This document shows positions 54,736-62,853 of a stretch of 64,000 nt of DNA, piece by piece. The notes beneath the pieces are model-generated. The model was not told the origin of the DNA and did no database searches. It was given only the letters and a program-made list of their open reading frames with translations. How positions within the stretch are numbered: position 1 is the first letter of the stretch; each line of letters begins with the position of its first letter. The DNA is taken from contig NZ_CP083387.1 of the NCBI RefSeq assembly GCF_020042345.1, positions 2,542,001 through 2,606,000 on the forward strand, given 5' to 3'. Origin of the DNA: Arachidicoccus terrestris (lineage in GTDB: Bacteria; Bacteroidota; Bacteroidia; Chitinophagales; Chitinophagaceae). A program made the translations under genes and the position numbers.

Positions 54736-56799
54736 TTATTGGCTTACCTGAAAAATCATTTTTTGTTTTTGCCGAAAAGCAACTGGTCTGCCATTTTGTA
54801 GGGCGGGTAGCCACCTGCCACTCTCTTTGATCACCCTGGCCGCTTCAGCGGCTGTACCGTAGTCTTTTTCAGGTTTACTGAGAACATGGAATTCTGAAGT
54901 ACTCCCTTTTTTATCGACCAAAAAGGAGACAATGATTTCATAAGTGCCTACAGGAGCGCCGTTTTTAACAGCCACTGAAGACTGCAGATTGCGTTCCAGA
55001 TATTTTCTCCAGGCATCTGTTCCACCCGGAAAACGTGGCTCCCGCATCGTTTGTGTAAATACAGGAGCATGTCCCGCGCTCTTTTTAGTGGTAATCACTA
55101 CAACGGCAGTCCTTCCGGCTGCATCGAATTTTTCCAGAGAGGCCTTATTTTTTAAAACGGATATATGATTAATTTCATTAGCGGGGAGTCGATTAAGATC
55201 CAACTGAGTGGCCTTTTTTCCATCAATTATATACAGTGCATCTTCCGGAAGTTTCCCGCCCGGTACTCCTTGCCTTTTGTTTTGTGCGATGAGATCCTTT
55301 GGATTAGGCTGATAGCCTCCGATTTTTACGTCTCTGATTACTTTTGGTTCAGATGTGACATTTGTTTTTCCGAGTTGCAGGCCCACAGCCTTTCCTTTCA
55401 ATTTGGCTGTTTTGAATGGATGCCCCTGCACCACGATTTCACTTTGGCTACTCTTTTGCGCTGCGGCTGCATCTTTCGTAGCTGTGAATGTATGCGGAGT
55501 CCCTGCAGCATCATTATCCTCTTTATATCCGACTATGGTAACAGCCCTCATATCGGTTTTGCCTGACTTAGCGGTATGCGCTTTGGTGATTACTTCGATC
55601 ACGCCGTTCTTGCCTTTATCACCGTACTTGCCGGTAGCATACTTTTCTTTATATACATGGATACTTTCAATTTCATCGGCTTCCAAATCGTCTAATGATG
55701 TGCCGGGTGCCTGCTCTTTGCCGTCAACGATGAACAACGGTTTGTGCGCGGAGTCTTTGTCTTGGAATTTGACAATGGTAGGTTTTGTAGAATCAGTGTG
55801 CCTGAAAACTATCTCCTTTGACTTAGCGTTGGCGGTATTATCCGCCTTGCTTTCCAGCTGAACACCGGCCACCATTGCTTCCAGGTCAGCAGTTTGATCC
55901 GCTACTTGCTTTTGATGTGCCCTGAGCGCAAAGACGAAAGTAACGCTAAAGAGCAGGGGTAGAAACAAGAGCCTTCTCAGATAGCTGTATTTGGGTTTTT
56001 GACTATTGGTAATCATGTGCAGTCTTTTTTTTATGGATGAATAAGATAAAGAATGTGCAGGCTCAAACTGGAACCCGCTTAACTGGCTTGCCAGCAGCAT
56101 TCTGGCAAACGCTTCTCCATCGCCATCTTCAATGGCCTTTTGATCCGCCATGAACTCATGAATCAACAGCAGTTCTTTTTGCATATAATAATAAACCGGG
56201 TTCATCCAGAAAACAGCTCTTAGAACCTGCAGCAAGATTTTATCCAACGAATGTCTTTGACGAATATGGGCCATCTCATGCCGATAAATCTGCTCCCCTA
56301 TTTTATCAGTGAGAACAATGTCTTTTCTCCAGAACAGGTTGTTCAGAAAAGAGAAGGGGGCCTGTTCTATATTGGTGTTGATAAAATTAACTCTGTCAAT
56401 CGTCTTTATAGGAAAGCGCTTTCTAAGTGCGTAGACTTTAAAAATACGGATCACCATCAAGGCAACTAAAGCTAATGTAACTGACAGATAGATAATTATG
56501 CAGACCTGTTCCCCGGTCAGCCAATTCATATCCGCTCTCTGGCCTACCATTACGGTGGGCAGCTCTCCCGTGCTGCTGCCAAGCATGGCCAGTAGTGCCA
56601 ATATCCTTTCATTATCGCTGGTAAAATCAAACATACTAATATGCAGCAGCGGCAGTAAAGCACTAAGTATTGCCGTAGATAATAGGTAAAACCTGTTATA
56701 GGGGTGAAAGTTTTTATTTTGGAGTACCAACAGGTAATAGCCAAAAAAAATAGCTGAACAGAGCACCACCTTCAGTAAATAGACAATAAGATAATTCAT
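54736..56799 (-). CDS. BlaR1-like M56 metallopeptidase with plug-like and TonB-type domains
   Basis: 687 residues from ATG 56799; an ATG at 56838 adds 13 residues, but the paralogue upstream begins exactly like the shorter form (MNYLIVYLLKVVLCSAIFF). The N-terminal M56 part (~1-300) has several membrane helices and the zinc motif HEMAH in YRHEMAHIRQRHSLDKIL. Beyond the last helix (~280-300) the periplasmic region holds two segments resembling SusC plugs (PLFIVDGKE...IHVYKEKYATGKYG...NGVIEVITKA and ALYIIDGKK...ISVLKNKASL), and ends in a TonB C-terminal-like domain (RFPGGTDAWRKYLERNL...VSFLVDKKG). Probably an envelope-signal sensor protease that relieves BlaI repression. Last gene of the operon. 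Confidence 0.88.
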   Translation of the reverse strand: MNYLIVYLLKVVLCSAIFFGYYLLVLQNKNFHPYNRFYLLSTAILSALLPLLHISMFDFTSDNERILALLAMLGSSTGELPTVMVGQRADMNWLTGEQVCIIIYLSVTLALVALMVIRIFKVYALRKRFPIKTIDRVNFINTNIEQAPFSFLNNLFWRKDIVLTDKIGEQIYRHEMAHIRQRHSLDKILLQVLRAVFWMNPVYYYMQKELLLIHEFMADQKAIEDGDGEAFARMLLASQLSGFQFEPAHSLSYSSIKKRLHMITNSQKPKYSYLRRLLFLPLLFSVTFVFALRAHQKQVADQTADLEAMVAGVQLESKADNTANAKSKEIVFRHTDSTKPTIVKFQDKDSAHKPLFIVDGKEQAPGTSLDDLEADEIESIHVYKEKYATGKYGDKGKNGVIEVITKAHTAKSGKTDMRAVTIVGYKEDNDAAGTPHTFTATKDAAAAQKSSQSEIVVQGHPFKTAKLKGKAVGLQLGKTNVTSEPKVIRDVKIGGYQPNPKDLIAQNKRQGVPGGKLPEDALYIIDGKKATQLDLNRLPANEINHISVLKNKASLEKFDAAGRTAVVVITTKKSAGHAPVFTQTMREPRFPGGTDAWRKYLERNLQSSVAVKNGAPVGTYEIIVSFLVDKKGSTSEFHVLSKPEKDYGTAAEAARVIKESGRWLPALQNGRPVAFRQKQKMIFQVSQ

Positions 56800-56864
56800 C
56801 GCTAAGTTATTAAAAGGAACAGGTAAACTAATTGCCATCCGAGCCAGGCATCGTACCTATATTA

Positions 56865-58835
56865 TTATTTCATGACTGTAAAAATGATCTCCTGTTTTTG
56901 CCGGTAGCCTACCGGTAAACCGTTTTGTCTGGCAGGCAGCCATTTGCCACTGCTTTTGATCACCCTTACTGCCTCCTCAGCAGTTCCATAGTCCTTCGCA
57001 TCCTTGCTGATAGCCTTAACTTCCGAGACATTGCCCTCCTTGTCTACCAAAAAGCTGACGGTCACCTTATACGTTCCCACCGGCGCATGATGCTCAACTG
57101 GCACACCCTGCTTTGTATTCCTTTCCAGGAATTTAGCCCAGGCTTCCTTCCCTCCTGGAAATTTCGGTTCCACTTGCACTTGGGTAAACTCCTTGGAGTC
57201 GCTCTGGTCGCTCGCCTTTTTTAATTTAGCTCCGCCTTCCTTTGTCGTAATGATGACCACCCCATTTTTGGCCTTGCTGCCATAGATCGCTGTGGCACTC
57301 TTTTCTTTCAGGACATCAATTTTTTCTATTTCGTTGGGAGAGATCGCCTTCATCTGCGCATTGGTAATCGGCTTCCCGTCGAGAATATAAAGGGGTTGGC
57401 TTGCAGTCGTTGCTCCCGGGCGGCTGTTGATGCCGATAGCCTCCCCGGACAGAGAGTCCCCGTCGGATTTTGCTTTAGATGCGGAGCCGTAGCCGACCAC
57501 GACAATTTCCTTCTGATTATTTTTTTGTGTCTGGGCAGGATGACCAGACGGCTCATTGTTTGCACCCTGACCTAGGAAGCCCACCACTGTGACGGGCCGA
57601 AGTCCCTTCTGTTTGGCTGCGTATGCCTTCGTAGTTATCAGCACCACTCCGTCTTTGGCCTTATCGCCGTATGCCTGGGTTGCATATCCATCCTTGAGTA
57701 CCTTGATACTCTGAATGGAATTGGCATCTAGCTGATTCATATCATAATCCGCCGGTTGTTTTTTTCCGTCCAGGAACACCAGCGGTTTCTTCCCGTTGGT
57801 TGTGAACTGTACTTTATGTTTTAGAGAGTCTGGACGCACTGAATCTGCCACCTTGGAAAATTCAATCTTCCCATGCATCGGTTGGGTGGAAGAAGAAGTA
57901 TTATCCGTCTGCAGGGCCAGCAGCTGCTCTATGTTTCTGGTTTCGTCAGCCACTTTTTTCTGGTGCGCCCTCAAGGCAAATACAAATGTCACCGTAAAGA
58001 GCAAAGGCAGGAATAACAGCCTTCTGAGGTAACTATACTTTGGTTTATGACTATTAGTAATCATGTGTAATCTTTTTTTAATAGATGAATAAGATAACGA
58101 ATGAGCCGGCTCAAAGGCAAATCCACTGATTTGGGTTGCCAGTAGCATCCTGGCGAAAGCCTCACCATCGCCCTCCTTGACGGCTCTTTGATCCGCCATA
58201 TACTCATGGATCAGCAGCAGTTCCCGCTCTACGAAATAATAAACGGGGTTTATCCAGAAAATCGCTCTGATAAGTTGCATTAGCAGCTTGTCCAGAGAAT
58301 GTCTTTGCCTGATGTGCGCCATTTCATGCTTATAAATCTGCTTTCCAACCTGGTCTGAAAGCAGTATGTCTTTTCTCCAGAACAGGTTGTTCAAAAAAGA
58401 AAAAGGTGCCTGTTCGATATTCGTATTGATAAAGCTTATATTGTTTATTGTTCTGCTGGGAAATTTCCTTTTTAGCTGGAATACCCGGGCAATCCGAATG
58501 ACCATTAGCAGAACTAGTATAAAAGTGATCGATAATGACACAATTAGACCGATTTGTTCCCAATCAATGGCTTTAGGCGCGTTACCTATGATGACAGTTG
58601 GAAGCTGCCCGCTGCCCATCATCTGAAAAAGCGCCAGCATTCGGGCATTGTTACTGCTAAAATCGAACATACTAATATGTAAGAGCGGTAAAAATGCACT
58701 GATCACAGCTGTGGTCAACAAATAAAACCGGTTATAGGGATGAAAGTTCTTATTTCTCAGGGCGATCAGGTAATAAGCAAAGAAAATAGCAGAACAAAGT
58801 ATTACCTTCAATACATAGGCGATAAGGTGGTTCAT
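56865..58835 (-). CDS. BlaR1-like M56 metallopeptidase with plug-like and TonB-type domains (paralogue)
   Basis: 656 residues, clearly a tandem duplicate of the neighbour. M56 domain with HEMAH in YKHEMAHIRQRHSLDKLL, RELLLIHEYMADQRAV and SIKKRLHMITNSHKPKYSY before the last membrane helix. The periplasmic part carries plug-like modules (PLVFLDGKKQPADYD...VLKDGYATQAYGDKAKDGVV; then VVVGYGSASKAKSDGDSLSG and PLYILDGKPIT...LKEKSATAIYGSKAKNGVV) that copy the order of a SusC plug, followed by a TonB C-terminal-like domain (KFPGGKEAWAKFLERNT). It is 63 bp downstream of BlaI and 65 bp before the second M56 gene. Likely senses an envelope signal and inactivates BlaI. Confidence 0.89.
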   Translation of the reverse strand: MNHLIAYVLKVILCSAIFFAYYLIALRNKNFHPYNRFYLLTTAVISAFLPLLHISMFDFSSNNARMLALFQMMGSGQLPTVIIGNAPKAIDWEQIGLIVSLSITFILVLLMVIRIARVFQLKRKFPSRTINNISFINTNIEQAPFSFLNNLFWRKDILLSDQVGKQIYKHEMAHIRQRHSLDKLLMQLIRAIFWINPVYYFVERELLLIHEYMADQRAVKEGDGEAFARMLLATQISGFAFEPAHSLSYSSIKKRLHMITNSHKPKYSYLRRLLFLPLLFTVTFVFALRAHQKKVADETRNIEQLLALQTDNTSSSTQPMHGKIEFSKVADSVRPDSLKHKVQFTTNGKKPLVFLDGKKQPADYDMNQLDANSIQSIKVLKDGYATQAYGDKAKDGVVLITTKAYAAKQKGLRPVTVVGFLGQGANNEPSGHPAQTQKNNQKEIVVVGYGSASKAKSDGDSLSGEAIGINSRPGATTASQPLYILDGKPITNAQMKAISPNEIEKIDVLKEKSATAIYGSKAKNGVVIITTKEGGAKLKKASDQSDSKEFTQVQVEPKFPGGKEAWAKFLERNTKQGVPVEHHAPVGTYKVTVSFLVDKEGNVSEVKAISKDAKDYGTAEEAVRVIKSSGKWLPARQNGLPVGYRQKQEIIFTVMK

Positions 58836-58898
58836 AACTTTAATGAATTAAGCATGAATAAAAGAGGCATCTTTGAATGTGAAAAGTGGAAAGCCTTA

Positions 58899-59252
58899 TT
58901 ACTTTTTAAGTTGCTGTAAGAGCAATTCCAGATCCTGGATGCTCATTTCCTTTTCTTTCACCAAAAAGGAAACGGCCTGCTGGTAGGAACCACTGAAGTA
59001 ATTGTCTACAAATTTGCTCAGCGAGCCTTTGGAGTAGGATTCTTTACTAATCAGTGGAAAATACCGATGCGCCCGGCTAAAAACCTCATAATCAACAAAT
59101 TTTTTTTCAATCAGGATTTTGAGCATGGTTGCGACCGTATTGGTATGTGGTTTAGGGTCGGGCATTTGATCGATAATATCTTTTAAAAACCCTTTTTCCA
59201 CTTTCCACAAAGCCTGCATCACTTGTTCTTCGGATTTTGTCAACGTCTTCAT
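58899..59252 (-). CDS. blaI: BlaI/MecI-family repressor
   Basis: 117 residues, the usual length. Winged helix over residues ~1-75: LTKSEEQVMQALWKVEKGFL, PHTNTVATMLKILIEKKFVDYE and RAHRYFPLISKESY; a helical dimerisation tail follows. BlaI repressors are cleaved when a partner M56 protein is activated; two such partners follow in the same operon. A perfect dyad of the BlaI type lies inside its own promoter, so autoregulation is expected. The regulated output beyond this operon is unknown; no beta-lactamase gene is in the window. Confidence 0.93.
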   Translation of the reverse strand: MKTLTKSEEQVMQALWKVEKGFLKDIIDQMPDPKPHTNTVATMLKILIEKKFVDYEVFSRAHRYFPLISKESYSKGSLSKFVDNYFSGSYQQAVSFLVKEKEMSIQDLELLLQQLKK

Positions 59253-59302
59253 TTAGTTCAAATTTTAATGTTCATGGAGGGATCCGTCTCCAATTAAGAA
59301 TT

Positions 59303-59332
59303 CAAATATACAACTAAGATTTTAGTTACAAA
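59303..59332 (-). promoter_or_regulatory. blaI promoter with nested BlaI-type operator
   Basis: On the minus strand: TTTG (59332-59329), 18 bases, then TATATTTG (59310-59303), a very good Bacteroidetes -33/-7 pair. The spacer contains AACTAAAATCTTAGTT (59312-59327), whose arms AACTAA/TTAGTT are perfectly symmetric. An operator between -33 and -7 is what an autorepressor needs. The start codon is 50 bp downstream. Confidence 0.78.
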
Positions 59333-59433
59333 ATTTATTTTTTAATTCTAAACAAAAAATTAGACATATTGTAGTGCTAAATTTAATTCCAATTCTTTCC
59401 GGTTGCACTCTACACCGGCCTTTACGGCTAACA

Positions 59434-59449
59434 ATTGTTTGCAAACAAT
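59434..59449. promoter_or_regulatory. 16-bp perfect palindrome upstream of nuoB
   Basis: ATTGTTTGCAAACAAT is its own reverse complement. It lies 125 bp before the nuoB start and ~57 bp upstream of the candidate -7 box, in the divergent region between blaI and nuoB. Possibly an operator; the binding protein is not known. Confidence 0.5.
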
Positions 59450-59505
59450 ACCTATAAAATTAGGTAATTCATTAATTAAAATTACTAATATTGCCGCCAG
59501 AATGC

Positions 59506-59513
59506 TACTTTTG
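59506..59513 (+). promoter_or_regulatory. -7 box for the nuo operon
   Basis: TACTTTTG matches TAnnTTTG and lies 60 bp before the nuoB ATG. A TTTG at proper -33 spacing is not visible. This is the only good box in the region, so it is the probable nuo promoter. Confidence 0.5.
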
Positions 59514-59573
59514 TAGCTCAATTGTGATTATAGACCAGGCGCCTGAGTGCGTCTTTTAGAAAAGGAGAAAATA

Positions 59574-60164
59574 ATGGCACGTCCTGTTAGATTTAATATT
59601 CATCCTAAGCAATCCGATATAAACGATAACATAGCTATCGCAGAAATGCCTGAGGGATTGAATGGTGAAGGTTATTTTGCCACCAATCTTGAAAAGGTAG
59701 TTGCATTAGGGAGAAAGAACTCCCTGTGGCCGCTGCCTTTTGCTACATCCTGCTGTGGAATTGAGTTCATGGCTACTGCCGCGGCCACCTATGATCTGGC
59801 CCGTTTCGGGGCAGAGCGTATGGCCTTCACCCCTCGCCAATGCGACCTGCTCATGGTCATGGGTACAATCGCTAAGAAAATGGCGCCTATCGTGCGCCAG
59901 GTATATATGCAGATGGCAGAACCCCGTTGGGTAATGGCGGTGGGCGCCTGTGCTTCCTCCGGCGGGATATTCGACACCTATTCTGTATTACAGGGGATCG
60001 ACCAGGTTGTCCCTGTAGATGTTTATGTGCCAGGCTGCCCACCCCGGCCTGAAGCTATTCTGGATGGCTTTATGCGCATTCAGGAACTGGCCGGTCATGA
60101 GAGCCTGCGCCGCAGAAACAGTGAGCATTATAAAAAATTGATGGGAACTTACGGTATTCAATAA
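59574..60164 (+). CDS. nuoB: NADH-quinone oxidoreductase subunit B
   Basis: 196 residues from ATG 59574, which has a rare good Shine-Dalgarno (AAGGAG, 7 bases before); the in-frame GTG at 59547 is less likely. NuoB holds the terminal 4Fe-4S cluster N2 next to the quinone site of complex I. The cluster ligands are visible: the tandem Cys in TSCCGIEFMATAA, Cys in VGACASSGG and Cys in VYVPGCPPRPEA. The order B-C-D-E-F follows downstream, but no NuoA precedes it: the upstream gene is divergent blaI. Confidence 0.97.
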   Translation: MARPVRFNIHPKQSDINDNIAIAEMPEGLNGEGYFATNLEKVVALGRKNSLWPLPFATSCCGIEFMATAAATYDLARFGAERMAFTPRQCDLLMVMGTIAKKMAPIVRQVYMQMAEPRWVMAVGACASSGGIFDTYSVLQGIDQVVPVDVYVPGCPPRPEAILDGFMRIQELAGHESLRRRNSEHYKKLMGTYGIQ

Positions 60165-60196
60165 TCATACAGGAATACCCCAAAGAGAATCTACCA

Positions 60197-60709
60197 ATGA
60201 CAAATGAAACGATCCAGCAAAAAATTCAGGATAAGTTTGGTGATGCCGTAAAGGGCTTTGAAGAGCCGTACGGAATGCTGACCTTTGAAATTGATGCAGA
60301 TAAAAATATCGAACTTTTACAATATCTATATGATGAGCCGGAACTGGCCTTCCGCTTTCTGACCGATGTGACCGTGGTTCATTATCCGGAAGATAAGGGC
60401 AGGGAACTGGCAGTCGTCTATCATATGCATAATCTGGTAGATAATGTCCGCTTCCGATTTAAATGCTTTATAGATATTAACGATCCCCAAATCAATACAG
60501 CCACCGCTTTATTTGAATCAGCCAACTGGCAGGAAAGGGAGGCGTATGATTTCTATGGGGTTATTTTTAAAGGGCACCCTAACCTGAAGCGTATTCAGAA
60601 TGTTGAGGAAATGGATTATTTTCCGATGCGAAAGGAGTTTCCATTGGAAGACCAGTCCAGAACAGATAAAGACGATGAGATGTTCGGCAGAGGCGGCAGT
60701 GTGATTTAG
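60197..60709 (+). CDS. nuoC: NADH-quinone oxidoreductase subunit C
   Basis: 170 residues; the 30-kDa peripheral-arm subunit of complex I. Motifs: FRFLTDVTVVHYPEDKG, VYHMHNLVDNVRFRFKC, ANWQEREAYDFYGVIFKGHP (the family signature) and a C-terminal FPLEDQSRTDKDDEMFGRGG. Not fused to NuoD, which is encoded separately after a small gene. It starts 32 bp after nuoB. Confidence 0.95.
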   Translation: MTNETIQQKIQDKFGDAVKGFEEPYGMLTFEIDADKNIELLQYLYDEPELAFRFLTDVTVVHYPEDKGRELAVVYHMHNLVDNVRFRFKCFIDINDPQINTATALFESANWQEREAYDFYGVIFKGHPNLKRIQNVEEMDYFPMRKEFPLEDQSRTDKDDEMFGRGGSVI

Positions 60710-60741
60710 CCTGAAATGTGCTATATAAAAGGAGCGTACCC

Positions 60742-60951
60742 GTGGCGAAAAATAATAATCAAAAAATCTGGGGTTTTGTAGTGGTATGGCTCGTTTTGTT
60801 TTTGATTGTGAAGTCCATAGAGAAATTACTGCTCATCACAGCCGTTGGCGCACTTATTTTTTGGGGCTCCAGGGCGCTGCGGGCGAACCGGGAGAAAGAT
60901 GATGGTAGGAGAAAGAATAATTCGTTAAAGGAAAAAGATTCAGAGCGCTAA
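60742..60951 (+). CDS. Small membrane protein between nuoC and nuoD
   Basis: 69 residues from GTG 60742, which is preceded by AAGGAG at 7 bases; the alternative ATG at 60718 would include this Shine-Dalgarno in the coding sequence. One or two hydrophobic segments (~10-25 IWGFVVVWLVLFLIVK and ~28-44) are followed by a highly charged basic tail (REKDDGRRKNNSLKEKDSER). I do not recognise a family. Sitting inside the nuo operon, 32 bp after nuoC, it could be an accessory or assembly factor of complex I, or simply a passenger. Confidence 0.65.
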   Translation: MAKNNNQKIWGFVVVWLVLFLIVKSIEKLLLITAVGALIFWGSRALRANREKDDGRRKNNSLKEKDSER

Positions 60952-61006
60952 GGTAATTAGCGAACAAGGGCTTTTCCAATTATAATAAAGAGAAAGCGCG
61001 AATGTT

Positions 61007-62251
61007 ATGGCAATGACAGAAGAACAAGTTCAGAATAATAATATCAAGCTTCCCGACGGGTCGATTGAAAAGACAACGACCACCCTAAACCTGGGACCGA
61101 CCCATCCTGCCACCCATGGTGTCTTTCAGAATATTCTTGAGGTGGATGGGGAGCGTATTGTTTCCGCAGAACAGACCATCGGCTATATTCATCGTGCTTT
61201 TGAAAAAATCGCTGAAAGAAGGCCTCTGTATCAGATCACTCCGCTCACCGACAGGTTAAACTATTGCAGCAGTCCCATTAATAATATGGGCTGGCACATG
61301 ACCTGCGAAAAGCTCCTGGGCATTAAGACGCCTAAGAGAGTCGATTACCTGCGTATTATTATAATGGAACTGGCCAGGATTTCAGATCACCTGATCTGTA
61401 ACTCCATTATGATCGTGGACGCAGGGGGATTTACTCCCTTCCTGTATCTAATGGAATACAGAGAGCTCATTTATGAGATTTATGAAGAGATCTGCGGATC
61501 CCGGTTGACGACTAATATTGGCCGAATTGGCGGTTTCGAGCGAAATTTCAACAGCACTGCCTGGGGTAAGCTGGAGAAATTCCTGAAAGAATACCCGAAG
61601 GCCTTAAAAGAATTTGAAGCGTTGACCCAACGCAACCGTATCGTTATGGACCGATGTATCGGTTCGGGGCCGATTTCCGCAGAGCGTGCCCTCAATTACG
61701 GATTTACCGGGCCTAATCTTCGTGCTGCCGGTGTGGACTACGATGTTCGTGTACACACGCCTTATAGCAGTTACGAAGATTTTGATTTTAATATCCCTGT
61801 GGGAACCACCGGCGACTGTTATGACCGCTATCTGGTCCGTAACGGTGAGATGTGGGAATCTCTGAAAATTATTAACCAGGCTTACGAAAAAATTCAGCAA
61901 TTTAAAGGAACAGAGGCAGAGATCTATCATGCAGACGCGCCGGATTTCTATCTGCCGGAGAAAGCAGATGTTTACACGAAGATGGAGGCACTGATCTATC
62001 ACTTTAAGATCGTCATGGGTGAGACCGAGATTCCGAAAGGGGAAGTCTACCACAGTGTAGAGGGCGCCAATGGAGAACTGGGCTTTTATCTGATCAGCGA
62101 CGGAGGCCGCACACCTTATCGTCTGCACTTCAGAAGACCCTGCTTTATCTACTATCAGGCTTATTCAGAACTGACCAAAGGCGCCATGATCAGTGATGCG
62201 ATCATTGTAATGAGCAGCCTGAATCTGATCGCCGGTGAAATGGATGCATAG
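61007..62251 (+). CDS. nuoD: NADH-quinone oxidoreductase subunit D
   Basis: 414 residues; the 49-kDa subunit that, with NuoB, forms the quinone-reduction site. Family motifs: LNLGPTHPATHGVFQNILEV at ~24-43 (quinone-site His residues), IGYIHRAFEKIAERR, LTDRLNYCSSPINNMGW, GGFERNFNS and a C-terminal DAIIVMSSLNLIAGEMDA. A short low-complexity N-terminus precedes the conserved core. It is followed 72 bp later by nuoE. Confidence 0.97.
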   Translation: MAMTEEQVQNNNIKLPDGSIEKTTTTLNLGPTHPATHGVFQNILEVDGERIVSAEQTIGYIHRAFEKIAERRPLYQITPLTDRLNYCSSPINNMGWHMTCEKLLGIKTPKRVDYLRIIIMELARISDHLICNSIMIVDAGGFTPFLYLMEYRELIYEIYEEICGSRLTTNIGRIGGFERNFNSTAWGKLEKFLKEYPKALKEFEALTQRNRIVMDRCIGSGPISAERALNYGFTGPNLRAAGVDYDVRVHTPYSSYEDFDFNIPVGTTGDCYDRYLVRNGEMWESLKIINQAYEKIQQFKGTEAEIYHADAPDFYLPEKADVYTKMEALIYHFKIVMGETEIPKGEVYHSVEGANGELGFYLISDGGRTPYRLHFRRPCFIYYQAYSELTKGAMISDAIIVMSSLNLIAGEMDA

Positions 62252-62323
62252 GTTGTTATTTGTATTGATTAGCGACAGCCCTGTATCTGGTGCATTTTTA
62301 AAATTTAAGATTGACTCAATTTA

Positions 62324-62845
62324 ATGGAAGTAATGGAAGCAACAGAAGTCCGATTTTCAGACGAGGCATTGAATAAGGTGAAGGAAATTATCAGCCGATA
62401 TCCTGAAGGGAAGCAAAAAAGCGCCCTTATTCCTGTGTTGCATTTAGCCCAGGACAATTTCGGCGGCTGGCTGGCTGTGCCGGTAATGGATTATGTGGCC
62501 GGACTATTGGATATCAAGCCCATTGAAGTATATGAAGTGGCCACTTTTTATACGATGTTCAATACAAAGCCGATTGGTAAATATGTTTTTGAAGTTTGCA
62601 AGACCGGTCCGTGTATGTTAAATGGCAGTGACGATATCATTCAATATATTGAAGAAAAACTAGGCATCAAACCAGGAGAAACCACGGCTGATGGCCTGTT
62701 TACATTAAAGCCCGCTGAGTGTCTGGGTGCCTGCGGCTACGCGCCCATGATGCAGTTGGGTAAATTTTATAAAGAACATCTGACCCGGGAGAAAGTGGAC
62801 AAGATTATAGAGGAGTGCAGGGCAGGAAGTATGAAATTAAATTAG
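62324..62845 (+). CDS. nuoE: NADH-quinone oxidoreductase subunit E
   Basis: 173 residues; the 24-kDa subunit with the 2Fe-2S cluster N1a of the NADH-dehydrogenase module. All four ligands are present in the normal spacing: CKTGPC (Cys-x4-Cys) and CLGAC (Cys-x3-Cys). IKPIEVYEVATFYTMFNTKP is the usual thioredoxin-like core. A second ATG nine bases in (62333) could also serve as start. It is followed by a non-nuo gene and then nuoF. Confidence 0.95.
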   Translation: MEVMEATEVRFSDEALNKVKEIISRYPEGKQKSALIPVLHLAQDNFGGWLAVPVMDYVAGLLDIKPIEVYEVATFYTMFNTKPIGKYVFEVCKTGPCMLNGSDDIIQYIEEKLGIKPGETTADGLFTLKPAECLGACGYAPMMQLGKFYKEHLTREKVDKIIEECRAGSMKLN

Positions 62846-62853
62846 TCAGAAGG

